This document shows positions 46,702-55,718 of a DNA stretch of 64,000 bases, in pieces. The stretch covers positions 1-64,000 of the forward strand of contig CAVXKY010000004.1 in assembly GCA_963762425.1 (NCBI GenBank). The letters are read 5' to 3'. Position 1 is the first letter of the stretch, and every line of letters starts with the position of its first letter. Both the position numbers and the translations under genes were made by a program. The DNA comes from REEB95 sp963762425 (GTDB lineage: Bacteria > Pseudomonadota > Alphaproteobacteria > ATCC43930 > CGMCC-115725). The notes beneath the pieces were generated by a model. The model made no database searches, was not told where the DNA came from, and saw only the letters and a list, made by a program, of their open reading frames with translations.

Positions 46702-48489
46702 ATGACCGCTTCGGTGGCGGATGCGGAGGCCAGGAAAATTGGACTTTTCCGGCTGTCCTTGATCGCCGTCCTGGTCGGAATCGCAACCGGGTTCGGCGCG
46801 GTCGGTTTTCGCGCCCTGATCGGCTTCATCCACAACGCGGCCTTCCTCGGCAAGCTCTCCTATTTCTACGACGCCAATCTCCACACATCGCCGGGCCCGT
46901 GGGGCCCCTGGATCATCCTGGTGCCGGTCGCGGGCGGGATGATCGTCACCCTGCTGGTCAGCCATTTCGCGCCCGAGGCGCGCGGCCACGGCGTGCCCGA
47001 GGTGATGGACGCGATCTATTACAAGGAAGGCCGGATTCGCCCGGTGGTCGCCGCGGTGAAATCGCTCGCCTCGGCCATCTCCATCGGCACTGGCGCCGCG
47101 GTCGGCCGCGAAGGACCCATCATCCAGATCGGCGCCTCGCTGGGTTCGACCGTGGGGCAGATCATCGCCATGGCGCCGTGGCAGCGCATCACGCTGGTGG
47201 CCGCCGGCGCCGGGGCCGGTATCGCCGCGACCTTCAACACGCCGATCGGCGGCGTGATGTTCGCCATCGAGCTGATGATGCCCGAGGTGAGCGTGCGCAC
47301 CTTCCTGCCGGTGGCGCTCGCGACCGGAACCGCGACCTTCATCGGGCAGCTGTTCTTCGGCTTCGCTCCCGCTTTCCATATTCCCCCCATGCAAATGCTG
47401 CCCGTGTCGGATGTGGCGTCGGTCGAGGCGCTGGTGCTGTACGGCGTGCTCGGCGCCGTGACCGGCCTGGCGGCGACCGCCTTCGTTCGCGGCCTTTATT
47501 TCTTCGAGCACGCCTTCGACCGCCTCGCCAACCCCTATCTGCGCCACGGCCTCGGCATGGCCGTCGTCGGCGCGATGATCTATCTGCTGATGCGTTATTA
47601 CGGGCATTACTACGTCGAAGGCGTTGGCTACGCCACCATCCAGGACGTCCTGTCCGGCGGCTTGGGCCTGCTCGGCCTGCTGTTCCTGCTGTTCGGCGCC
47701 AAGCTCCTGGCCACGCTGCTGAGCCTGGGCTCGGGCGCCTCGGGCGGCATCTTCTCGCCGTCGCTGTTCATGGGCGCCACGCTCGGCGGCGGCTTCGCGG
47801 CGCTGGTCAACCTGACGCATGCCGTGCCCGGCATCGACGTTCCCACCTTTGCGACGGTCGGCATGGCGGCGATGGTCGGCGGCGGCACCGGCGCCGCGAT
47901 GACGGCGGTCACCATGATCTTCGAGATGACGCGCGATTATAACATCGTCATGCCGATGATCGTCGCGGTCGCGATCAGCATCGGCATCCGCCGCATGCTG
48001 TCGCGCGAGAACATCTACACCATCAAGCTGGTCGACCGGGGCCATTTCATCCCCAAGGCGCTGCATGCCAACATGTTCCTGGTCCGGAACGCCGCCGATG
48101 TGATGGACCGCAACGCCATCGTGCTTCCCGCCGAAACGAGTTTCGGCGAATTCCTGCGGCGGCCGGAGCTGGCGGGGAAGATGCAGCACGTCGTCGTCTC
48201 CCGCGGCGACCGGGTCGTCGGCGTCCAGCGCGTCAACGTCGCGCTGGGCTACCGGTTCGAGGGCGCCAGCGCCACGCTCGGCGACATCATGCGCGCCAAC
48301 TTCACCATCGCACGCGGCGAGGACATCGTCTTCGACGTGATCAACCGGATGTGGCGGCAAAACGCCGACATGGCCGTGGTCGTCAGCGGCGACGCGGCGG
48401 TCCCGCGCGCGGATCGCGTGATCGGCGTCATCTCGAAGGAACACATCGCCGATTCGGTCGCCGAAAGCGTCGGGACCTACGGCCAATGA
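46702..48489 (+). CDS. ClC-family chloride channel/antiporter with CBS-like C-terminus
   Basis: 595 residues. Conserved ClC selectivity segments: GHGVPEVMDA (for GSGIPE), GAAVGREGPIIQIGASLGS with the gating Glu in GREGP, and LGSGASGGIFSPSLFMGATL. About ten or more membrane helices. The C-terminal 130 residues (RNAADVMDRNAIVLPAETSF, VVVSRGDRVVGVQRVNVALG) form a CBS pair, diverged in the second repeat, likely nucleotide-sensing. Start 46702 has AAGGAT 12 bases upstream; the in-frame start at 46666 is less likely. It converges on ubiV. Confidence 0.9.
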   Translation: MTASVADAEARKIGLFRLSLIAVLVGIATGFGAVGFRALIGFIHNAAFLGKLSYFYDANLHTSPGPWGPWIILVPVAGGMIVTLLVSHFAPEARGHGVPEVMDAIYYKEGRIRPVVAAVKSLASAISIGTGAAVGREGPIIQIGASLGSTVGQIIAMAPWQRITLVAAGAGAGIAATFNTPIGGVMFAIELMMPEVSVRTFLPVALATGTATFIGQLFFGFAPAFHIPPMQMLPVSDVASVEALVLYGVLGAVTGLAATAFVRGLYFFEHAFDRLANPYLRHGLGMAVVGAMIYLLMRYYGHYYVEGVGYATIQDVLSGGLGLLGLLFLLFGAKLLATLLSLGSGASGGIFSPSLFMGATLGGGFAALVNLTHAVPGIDVPTFATVGMAAMVGGGTGAAMTAVTMIFEMTRDYNIVMPMIVAVAISIGIRRMLSRENIYTIKLVDRGHFIPKALHANMFLVRNAADVMDRNAIVLPAETSFGEFLRRPELAGKMQHVVVSRGDRVVGVQRVNVALGYRFEGASATLGDIMRANFTIARGEDIVFDVINRMWRQNADMAVVVSGDAAVPRADRVIGVISKEHIADSVAESVGTYGQ

Positions 48490-48556
48490 GCGGCGCGGCC
48501 GCGCGCGAGCCTTCTCGGTTTGAATGGAATCGGGGCTACGGCTCGGCCGGAAGCGG

Positions 48557-49502
48557 TTACTCCGCCCAGTCCAGCCCCCGCCCGCCGCGCATATAGCCGT
48601 TGATGAAGGGCGTGGACGGCAATTCTTCGCGCAGTTCGTCCAGCAACGCGCCGGGATCGTCCTTGCCGTCGAGCGCGGCGCGATAGATTTCCGCCACGCG
48701 CACCATGTCCGTATCCTGGGGCGACAGGCGGAAAGCGCCGACGCCCATTTTCCGCAAACCCGCCAGATCGTTCAACAGCGCGAGATAGCCGTGCGACATG
48801 GTCTGCACGCCGTTGATCGTGAGAATATCCTGACCGCTCAACGTCCCGACCGGCAACCCGTCCGGATCGCGTTCGCAAACGAACTGGCAATTGTCCTTGT
48901 GCAGCCCGAGCGAACGCGCGTGGTAGCAACGCATCGAGACGGACAAGGTCTGCCGCCCGAAAACCGGGACCTCGACCTCGATGCCGCGCGCTTTCGCCGC
49001 CTTGGCGAGAATCCCGATGGATTCGGCCGACAGCTCCGGCAGCGTGACCAGCCGGACGGCGCCTTTGCGCGCGAGAAAATCGAGCGCGCCTTCGTTGAAT
49101 ACGTTGATGAGCGGACCGATCGCGAAGGGCTTGCCGTCCAGCGCCTGGACGGCCGCCATGTCGTTTACCTCGATCAACGCATCCGGGGCGTTCTTGGCGC
49201 GGACGCTATCGAGCTCCCGCGGGGTGGTGATGAGCGCGAAGGTCGAATAAACCACCCGTTTCCCGGCGGCGCGCAACCGCTCGGCCGTTTCGGACAGAAA
49301 GGGTTCGAAAAAGGGCTCGCGCTTGGAGCAGACGACCTCGCCCAGGATAAACCTCGTCGATATCGGCTTCGTCGGCGATGCGGAAATAGAAGTCGCGCCG
49401 CTTTTCCGCCGGCCAGTGATAGAGGAGCGGCCCCAGGGTCAGCCGGCTCTTTTCCCGGCGTTGCGGCGGCTTCGCGCCGCGTTTCCCCGCTTTCCCCGTC
49501 AT
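48557..49502 (-). CDS. ubiV: UbiV, U32-type subunit of O2-independent ubiquinone hydroxylation (one apparent frameshift)
   Basis: About 314 residues joined. With UbiU it forms an iron-sulfur complex that hydroxylates the ubiquinone ring without oxygen. N-terminus RLTLGPLLYHWPAEKRRDFY followed by FRIADEADIDEV, then in the next frame LGEVVCSKREPFFEPF-like sequence, FALITTPRELDSV, and the cysteine block RCYHARSLGLHKDNCQFVCE that serves as cluster ligands. An extra A in AAA at 49349-49351 (T on the coding strand) breaks the frame. The ATG at 49502 overlaps the ubiU stop. Last gene of ubiT-ubiU-ubiV. Confidence 0.85.
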
Positions 49503-50506
49503 CACCGCCAGCCCTTCTTGTAAGCGCCGAAGGTTTCGCGGCCGCCTTCCATGATCGCGCTGAGCCCGGATTCGGTCTCGGCGGGCTGCTCGCCGCGCGC
49601 CAGGGCATCGAGCGCCCGGCGGAACTTGCCGACGACCTCCGTGACATAGGCGCGGCTGCGCTGCCGTCCCTCGATCTTCAGCGCCGTCACGCCCGCGGCC
49701 TTGAGTTGAGGCAAGATCGCCATGACGTTCAGGCCGAACGGTTCCTCGAACAGATAGGAGGTCTCGCCGCGCGCGACGTAACGCCCCTTGCACGGCGTCG
49801 GATAGGCCGCGGCCTCGCGTTTGCCGAAGCTGTTGATCGTCATCCCACCGAGGCAGGAGACCAACTGGTCGCCATGCTCCTTGTAGGTCACGTGGCTGGC
49901 GGGCGCGCAGGTGCCGTCGCAGCTCGGCGACAGCCCGGTGATGTAGGAGGACAGATAGCAACGTCCTTCGACCATGGTGCCGAGATTGCCAAACGCGAAA
50001 ACTTCCGCCTCGACGCCGATCTGGCGGATGAGCGCGGCGATTTCGCCGACATCCAGGATGCGCGGCAAAACCAGGCGTTTGATGCCGAAATTGTCCCGGT
50101 AAAACGCGATCGAGGCCGGATTGGACGCGGCCGCCTGGACCGAGAGATGCCGCCGCAGCCCGGGATGCTTGCGGGTCGCGTAATCGAGCACGCCGATATC
50201 CGCCAGAATGGCGGCGTCCGCGCCGAGATCGGCGGCGATATCCACCGCCTCATGCCACAATTTCAGGTTCCCGGCGCGGGGAAAGGTGTTGATCGCCACC
50301 AGCACCTTGCAATCCCGCTCATGCGCGTAGGCGATGCCGTCTTCCAGCTCGCCGGCGTCGAAATTCAGTCCCGGATAATTGCGCGCGTTGGTCTCGTTGC
50401 GGAAACCGCAATAGACGGTGTCGGCGCCCGCATCCACGGCTGCCCGCAAGGCCGTCGGCGTCCCCGCCGGGCAGACCAGTTCGAGATAGGAGGGCGACGC
50501 GCTCAC
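49502..50506 (-). CDS. ubiU: UbiU, U32-type subunit of O2-independent ubiquinone hydroxylation
   Basis: 334 residues. U32 peptidase-like protein with N-terminal ELVCPAGTPTALRAAVDAGA, TVYCGFRNETNARNYPGLNF, and LVLPRILDVGEIAAL. A cysteine cluster expected to bind [4Fe-4S] lies in EGRCYLSSYITGLSPSCDGT (residues 183 and 196), Cys200, Cys218 and Cys239 (TPCKGRYV). It heads a heterodimer with UbiV. The start is GTG 50506, overlapping the ubiT stop in GTGA. No frame damage. The protein is distinguished from tRNA-modifying U32 proteins by pairing with ubiV and ubiT. Confidence 0.9.
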   Translation of the reverse strand: MSASPSYLELVCPAGTPTALRAAVDAGADTVYCGFRNETNARNYPGLNFDAGELEDGIAYAHERDCKVLVAINTFPRAGNLKLWHEAVDIAADLGADAAILADIGVLDYATRKHPGLRRHLSVQAAASNPASIAFYRDNFGIKRLVLPRILDVGEIAALIRQIGVEAEVFAFGNLGTMVEGRCYLSSYITGLSPSCDGTCAPASHVTYKEHGDQLVSCLGGMTINSFGKREAAAYPTPCKGRYVARGETSYLFEEPFGLNVMAILPQLKAAGVTALKIEGRQRSRAYVTEVVGKFRRALDALARGEQPAETESGLSAIMEGGRETFGAYKKGWR

Positions 50507-51156
50507 GCCGCGGCCTCGCCTTGCTTCGCGCGCCGGACTTCGAGCTTGGCCAGGCGCGCCTTGAGGGCATTGATCTCCTCGCGCAAGGCGCCGCATTCCG
50601 TCTCCATGCGCCCGGTCCGCGCCTGCCATTCCTGCAATTCCCCGGTGTTTTCCCCGCCGGCGGCGCGGTTGATCGCGACGATCGCCCGGCGCGCCAGCGC
50701 GGCGAACGAACCGAATATCGAGGTTACATCCTCGAACAGATCGAGCGGGTCGCGATCCAGCGCGTTGCGCAAGGCCACGACCACGGACGTATCCCCGCCG
50801 ATCACGATGTCGCGCCGGAAGAACATCGCGTCGCTGTCGCTGCGCCCTTCGAGCAGGTCGAGCAGCGCCTGCAATTTCCCCTTCACCATCGCCGTCGCCG
50901 GGGCCTGGGCGTTCGCCTCATCGAGCCATTGCAGCCTGGGGTGGTCCTCGCCGACGCGCAGCAGAAACCGGTGCGGCAGGTCGAGCGGCTCGATGCGGAT
51001 CGTCGCCGCCTCCATGCGCGCCAGATTGTCGAACAGACGCGGATGCCGCCTTTCCATGCGGCGCATCAGGACCCTGATCCCGTGACGCAATACCGGCGGC
51101 GGCATGAGCATCATCGCGCGGCGCGCAAAGGGCGCGGGCAGTCCGGTTTGTTCCAT
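50503..51156 (-). CDS. ubiT: UbiT, SCP2-domain ubiquinone biosynthesis accessory factor
   Basis: 217 residues. SCP2/sterol-carrier lipid-binding domain that holds the hydrophobic quinone precursors for UbiU-UbiV. An N-terminal helix with MMLMPPPVLRHGIRVLMRRM, then EPLDLPHRFLLRVGEDHPRL and the SCP2 core FFRRDIVIGGDTSVVVALRN followed by ALDRDPLDLFEDVTSIFG. The C-terminus forms a coiled coil (ECGALREEINALKARLAKLE). First gene of ubiT-ubiU-ubiV, with GTGA overlap to ubiU. It follows rsmD by 76 bases; the gap contains a possible TATAGA -10. No FNR-like TTGAT-N4-ATCAA box is visible. Confidence 0.85.
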   Translation of the reverse strand: MEQTGLPAPFARRAMMLMPPPVLRHGIRVLMRRMERRHPRLFDNLARMEAATIRIEPLDLPHRFLLRVGEDHPRLQWLDEANAQAPATAMVKGKLQALLDLLEGRSDSDAMFFRRDIVIGGDTSVVVALRNALDRDPLDLFEDVTSIFGSFAALARRAIVAINRAAGGENTGELQEWQARTGRMETECGALREEINALKARLAKLEVRRAKQGEAAA

Positions 51157-51232
51157 GTTTCACCAGCGAAACGGGGCAAATTCCGCCCGGTCTATATCAT
51201 GGCTGCCAGGACCGAGGGAAGGTGATCGAGCG

Positions 51233-51793
51233 CTAAATAGCGTGGCGCAGGAACAGGAGCTTGGCCGCGCCGTAACGGCGCTCGTCGAGCAGGTCGAATC
51301 CCTCGGGCACGACGAAACCCCGCTTGGCCGCTATCTCGGCCACGGCGAGGCATCCGGGCGCGAGCCATCCGGCCGAGGCCAACGCGGAGAGCGCCGCCCC
51401 GGTCAAATCCTCGCCATAGGGCGGATCGAGAAAGGCCAATGAGGCGGGCGCGGTAGATCGCGGCGGCTTCAGCGCATCCGCCGCCAGCACCGCGGCCGCG
51501 GATTTGACGCCCATGGCTTCGATATTCGCGGTCAAGGCCGCGCGCGCCAGCCGGTCCTTTTCCATGAATGTCGCGTAACGCGCGCCGCGCGACAGCGCCT
51601 CCAGCCCCAAGGCGCCGGTGCCGGCGAAGGCGTCGAGCACGATGGCGTCCTCGCAGACCGGGCGGGGCGAGAATTTTCCGTGCGCCAGGATGTTGAACAG
51701 GGCCTCGCGCGCCCGCGCGCCGGTCGGGCGGATGGATGCTCCGTCCAAGGCCGCGAGACGCTTGCCGCGATAACGCCCGGCGATGATGCGCAT
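51233..51793 (-). CDS. rsmD: 16S rRNA (guanine(966)-N(2))-methyltransferase
   Basis: 186 residues. SAM-dependent methylation of G966 in 16S rRNA. The RsmD start MRIIAGRYRGKRLAALDGAS then IRPTGARAREALFNIL, the SAM site VLDAFAGTGALGLEALSRGA and the catalytic LAFLDPPYGEDL are all present. It is 10 bases downstream of the amidotransferase gene, so a transcript puuD-like, rsmD, ubiTUV is possible. Confidence 0.95.
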   Translation of the reverse strand: MRIIAGRYRGKRLAALDGASIRPTGARAREALFNILAHGKFSPRPVCEDAIVLDAFAGTGALGLEALSRGARYATFMEKDRLARAALTANIEAMGVKSAAAVLAADALKPPRSTAPASLAFLDPPYGEDLTGAALSALASAGWLAPGCLAVAEIAAKRGFVVPEGFDLLDERRYGAAKLLFLRHAI

Positions 51794-51803
51794 CGGGCCG
51801 GCT

Positions 51804-52520
51804 TCAGCGGCGCGCGGCCGCGATGAAGGCGGAAAAGATGCGCTGGTCGCCTTCGCTCAGCAAATATTCGGGATGCCACTGCACGCCGAGGCAGAAGCGC
51901 CGCTTCGCGTCCTCGATGCCCTCGATCACGCCGTCCGGCGCCACCGCGTCGACCACCAGCCCGGGCGCCACGTCCTTCACCGCCTGGTGATGCGCGGAGT
52001 TGACCTCGAGCGAAAGCCGCCCGGTGATGCGGTGGAGCAGCGTGTCCTTGGCTATGGCGACGCTGTGGCCGGGCCGGGTGCGGGGATGGGGTTGCTCGTG
52101 TTCCAGCGCGCCTTTGACCTCGTCGGGTATGTGCTGGATCAGCGTGCCGCCCAGCGCCACGTTCAACAGTTGCTCGCCGCCGCAAATGCCCAGCACCGGC
52201 TTGTCCGCCTTGAGCGCGTCCTTGCACAGGGCGAGCTCGAATTCGGTGCGGCGATCCTTGGTCGAAACGCTTTCATGCCGGGTCTTGGCGCCGAACAGCT
52301 TCGGGTCGACGTCGAAGGCGCCGCCGGTGACGATGATGCCGTCGAGGAGCGCGAGATAATCCTTGGCTCGCGCGGGTTCGTGCGGCAACAGCACGGGCAA
52401 GCCCCCGGCGGCCACCACCGCCGCGCAGTAATTCTCCCGGAGCGCGTACCAGGGGTGGGTCTTGGAATATCCCCCCGGCGGTTCGTGATCGAGGGTGAGG
52501 CCGATGACCGGTTGTGCCAT
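51804..52520 (-). CDS. Class I glutamine amidotransferase-like, PuuD-type gamma-glutamyl hydrolase
   Basis: 238 residues. Family C26 peptidase fold, as in PuuD, which frees GABA from gamma-glutamyl-GABA. The nucleophile Cys lies in PVLGICGGEQLLNVALGGTL, and the catalytic His in GVQWHPEYLLSE. The DGIIVTGGAFDVDPKLFG loop is typical. No polyamine catabolism genes are nearby, so the specific substrate is open. It starts head-to-head with tadA, 11 bases apart. Confidence 0.85.
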   Translation of the reverse strand: MAQPVIGLTLDHEPPGGYSKTHPWYALRENYCAAVVAAGGLPVLLPHEPARAKDYLALLDGIIVTGGAFDVDPKLFGAKTRHESVSTKDRRTEFELALCKDALKADKPVLGICGGEQLLNVALGGTLIQHIPDEVKGALEHEQPHPRTRPGHSVAIAKDTLLHRITGRLSLEVNSAHHQAVKDVAPGLVVDAVAPDGVIEGIEDAKRRFCLGVQWHPEYLLSEGDQRIFSAFIAAARR

Positions 52521-52531
52521 GCTGGCAATCT

Positions 52532-53002
52532 ATGTCCGCGCCCGCATCGCCGCAATCACCCCAATCTCCCATGTCTCTCGCCTTGGCCGAGGCCGAGGCG
52601 GCCGGGGCATCCGGCGAGGTGCCGGTGGGCGCGGCGCTGGTCGACGCCAAGGGCGGGCTTTTGGCCAAAGCGGGCAACCGGGTCGAAGCCTTGTCCGATC
52701 CCACCGCCCATGCCGAAATCCTGGTGCTGCGCCAGGCCGCCAAGGCGCGCGGCTCGGCCCGGCTCGAGGATTGCGATCTCTATGTCACGCTCGAGCCTTG
52801 CGCGCTCTGCGCGGCGGCGATCTCCTTCGCGCGCATCCGCCGGCTCTATTTCGGCGCCTATGACCCCAAGATGGGCGCGGTCGAGCACGGGCCCAAATTC
52901 TTCCAACAGCCCACTTGCCACCACCGGCCGGAAATCTACGGCGGCATCGAGGAAAGCCGGGCGGGTGAGCTACTGCGGCGCTTTTTCAGTAGCCGGCGCT
53001 GA
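52532..53002 (+). CDS. tadA: tRNA-specific adenosine deaminase
   Basis: 156 residues. Deaminates A34 to inosine in tRNA-Arg(ACG). Zinc and catalytic sites: TAHAEILVLRQAA (HAE) and LEPCALCAAAISFARI (PCxxC). Also GEVPVGAALVDAKG and YDPKMGAVEHGP. ATG 52532 gives a Ser/Pro-rich N-terminal extension; ATG 52571 (MSLALAEAEA) is the alternative nearer the family start. Its 3' end overlaps the 3' end of the convergent purD by 33 bases. Confidence 0.93.
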   Translation: MSAPASPQSPQSPMSLALAEAEAAGASGEVPVGAALVDAKGGLLAKAGNRVEALSDPTAHAEILVLRQAAKARGSARLEDCDLYVTLEPCALCAAAISFARIRRLYFGAYDPKMGAVEHGPKFFQQPTCHHRPEIYGGIEESRAGELLRRFFSSRR

Positions 53003-54283
53003 GGCGCGCCTGCGGCCGATGGCGCGATAGCCGATGTCGCGGCGGCAAAAGCCCTGCGGCCAGTCGATCTTGTCGACCACCGCATAGGCGCGCTTCTGCG
53101 CTTCGCGCACGCTCTTGCCGCGCGCCACCACGTCGAGGATGCGCCCGCCGTCGGCGACCAGCTTCTCGCCCACGCGCTTGGTGCCGGCATGGAATATCTT
53201 CACCGCCGGATCGGCCGAGGCCGCGGCCTCGAGATTGCGGATTTCCGAGCCCTTCACCGTGGCGCCGGGATAGCCCTTGGCCGCCATCACCACGCACAAC
53301 GCCGCCTCGTCGCGCCAGCGCAGGTCAAAATCCTCGAGCTCGCCGTCGCGCGCCGCGATCAGCGCCGGCAGCAGGTCGCTCTTGAGCCGCGTCAGCAGCA
53401 CCTGGCATTCCGGATCGCCGAAGCGGCAATTGTATTCGATCAGCTGCGGCCCTTGCTTGGTCAGGAACAGCCCGGCGTAAAGCACGCCCTTGTATAGTCT
53501 GCCTTCGTCGCGCATGGCGTGGATGGTGGGCAGGATGATCTTTTCCATCACCGTGACTTCGAGCTCGGGCGTCATCGCCGGCGCCGGCGAATAGGCGCCC
53601 ATGCCGCCGGTATTGGGGCCGGTGTCGCCGTCGCCGACGCGCTTGTGGTCCTGCGCCGAGGCCAAGGCGAGGGCGTGCTTGCCGTCGACCAGCGCGAAGA
53701 AGCTGATCTCCTCGCCTTCGAGGCAATCCTCCAGCACCACTTCGGCTCCGGCGGCGCCGAATTTCTTCGCCACCATGGCGGCGTCGATCGCGGATATGGC
53801 CTGGCGCGTGGTCGCGGCCACGGTCACGCCCTTGCCGGCGGCGAGCCCGTCCGCCTTGACGACGATGGGCGCCTTGTGTTTGCGGACGTAGTCCTTGGCG
53901 GCGTCGGCGTCGGAAAACCGCTTATAGGCCGGCGACGGGATGCCGTACTTGGCGCAGAGATCCTTGGCGAAGCCCTTGGAGCCTTCGAGCGCCGCGGCCT
54001 TGGCGGTCGGACCGAAGGCGGCGATCCCGGCGGCTTCCAGCTTGTCGACCAGCCCGCCGACCAGCGGCGTCTCGGGGCCGATCACGACGAAGTCGATCTT
54101 CTCCTTCTTGCACAGCTTGAGGATGCCGTCATTGTCGGTGGCGGCGATATCGACGCAGGCCGCCTCGTCGGCGATGCCGGGATTGCCGGGGGCGCAGAAC
54201 AACGCGTCGCACAAGGGCGAGGAGGAGATCGCCCAGCACAGCGCATGTTCGCGCCCGCCCGAACCGACGACCAGTACCCTCAA
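52970..54283 (-). CDS. purD: Phosphoribosylamine-glycine ligase (GAR synthetase)
   Basis: 437 residues. Second step of purine synthesis; an ATP-grasp ligase. N-terminal MRVLVVGSGGREHALCWAIS, DFVVIGPETPLVGGLVDKLE, ATP-grasp stretches PIVVKADGLAAGKGVTVAAT and SAQDHKRVGDGDTGPNTGGM, and IEYNCRFGDPECQVLLTRLK. The final 15 residues or so (RRRASAPATEKAPQ) look like an extension running into the convergent tadA. Divergent from xseA. Confidence 0.97.
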   Translation of the reverse strand: MRVLVVGSGGREHALCWAISSSPLCDALFCAPGNPGIADEAACVDIAATDNDGILKLCKKEKIDFVVIGPETPLVGGLVDKLEAAGIAAFGPTAKAAALEGSKGFAKDLCAKYGIPSPAYKRFSDADAAKDYVRKHKAPIVVKADGLAAGKGVTVAATTRQAISAIDAAMVAKKFGAAGAEVVLEDCLEGEEISFFALVDGKHALALASAQDHKRVGDGDTGPNTGGMGAYSPAPAMTPELEVTVMEKIILPTIHAMRDEGRLYKGVLYAGLFLTKQGPQLIEYNCRFGDPECQVLLTRLKSDLLPALIAARDGELEDFDLRWRDEAALCVVMAAKGYPGATVKGSEIRNLEAAASADPAVKIFHAGTKRVGEKLVADGGRILDVVARGKSVREAQKRAYAVVDKIDWPQGFCRRDIGYRAIGRRRASAPATEKAPQ

Positions 54284-54355
54284 GCCCCAGCCCCTCCCGC
54301 CGGGCCCGATTCCCGGCGTTTTCCCTTGATCCGCGCTCTTGTATCATAGCCCGCG

Positions 54356-55718
54356 ATGCCGGAAAGCCACCTCCCCGCCGAACTCGACCCGTCCGAATCT
54401 GCCGGAATACTCGGTTTCCGAGCTTTCCCAAGCGGTTAAGCGCCAGATCGAGTCGGATTTCGGCCATGTGCGGGTGCGCGGCGAGGTCTCGGGCTTCAAG
54501 CGCCATACCTCCGGCCATTGCTATCTGTCCTTGAAGGATTCGGACGCGTTGCTCGACGCGGTGATCTGGCGGCCGCTCGCCCAGCGTCTGACGCTCAAGC
54601 CCGAGGACGGCATGGAGGTGGTGTGCACCGGGCGGATGACCACCTATGCCGGCCGTTCCAAATACCAGCTGGTGATCGAGGCGGTGGAGCTGGCGGGCAT
54701 CGGCGCGCTCCTGAAGCTGCTCGAGGAGCGGCGCAAGAAACTGGCAGCCGAAGGGTTGTTCGACGACAGCCGCAAAAGGCCCTTGCCCTATCTGCCCGAG
54801 GTGATCGGCGTCGTGACCTCGCCCACCGGCGCGGTGATCCGCGACATCCTGCATCGCCTCGCCGACCGCTTTCCGCGCCGCGTGCTGGTCTGGCCGGTGC
54901 CGGTGCAGGGCGAAAACGCCGCTTCCGAGATTTCGGCGGCGATCGCGGGCTTCAACGCGCTCGAACCCGGCGGAGCGGTTCCCCGGCCCGATCTGCTGAT
55001 CGTGGCGCGCGGCGGCGGCAGCCTCGAGGACCTGATGGCCTTCAACGAGGAGGTGGTGGTGCGCGCGGCGGCCGCCTCGAAAATCCCGCTCATCTCCGCC
55101 GTCGGCCACGAAACCGACACCACGCTGATCGATTTCGCCTCCGACCGGCGCGCGCCCACGCCCAGCGCCGCCGCCGAGATGGCGGTGCCGGTGCGGCTCG
55201 ACCTGATCGCATCGGTGCAATCCCACGTGCTGCGTCTGGCCAACGCGCTCGCGCGGTTCCTGGAAGAGCGGCGCGTGCGCGTCACCGGGCTGGGGCGCGG
55301 CTTGCCCGACCCGCGTTCGCTGTTGGAAAACGCGCAGCAACGCCTCGACGACCGCGCCGAACGCCTGGCCTTGGGCCTGGTCCAGCTGCTGCGCCTCGGC
55401 CGCGAGCGGCTCGGCCATCTGCCCGAGCGTCTGAGCCAGGGCTTCACCCGGTTCCTCGAGCAACGCCGCTTGCGGCTCGAAACCCTGGCAAGCCGGCTCG
55501 AAAGCCACCGCCTGTCGCATGACAACATCCTGAAGCGCGGCTATGCGCTGGCGCGCGACGCGGCGGGCGCGGTGGTGATCTCGGCCAAGGCGATCCTGCC
55601 CGGAGCGTCGCTCGCGCTCGAATTCCACGACGGCCGGGTCGCGGTTCGGGCCGAAGGTGGCGCAGCCCGGCCGGCCAAGAAGCCGGGTTCCAAACCGGAC
55701 CAGGGCAGTCTGCTGTGA
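54356..55718 (+). CDS. xseA: Exodeoxyribonuclease VII large subunit (one apparent frameshift)
   Basis: About 453 residues when joined. Degrades single-stranded DNA with XseB. N-terminal OB fold (EYSVSELSQAVKRQIESDFG, VRVRGEVSGFKRHTSGHCYL), then the catalytic region LPEVIGVVTSPTGAVIRDIL, VARGGGSLEDLMAFNEE, SAVGHETDTTLIDFASDRRA with PTPSAAAE, and the coiled-coil segment. The likely start ATG 54356 (MPESHLPAELDPSE) is in a different frame from the body; an extra T at about 54398 explains this. Without the correction the only start is a poor TTG at 54339. The TGA overlaps the next GTG (55715). Confidence 0.9.
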
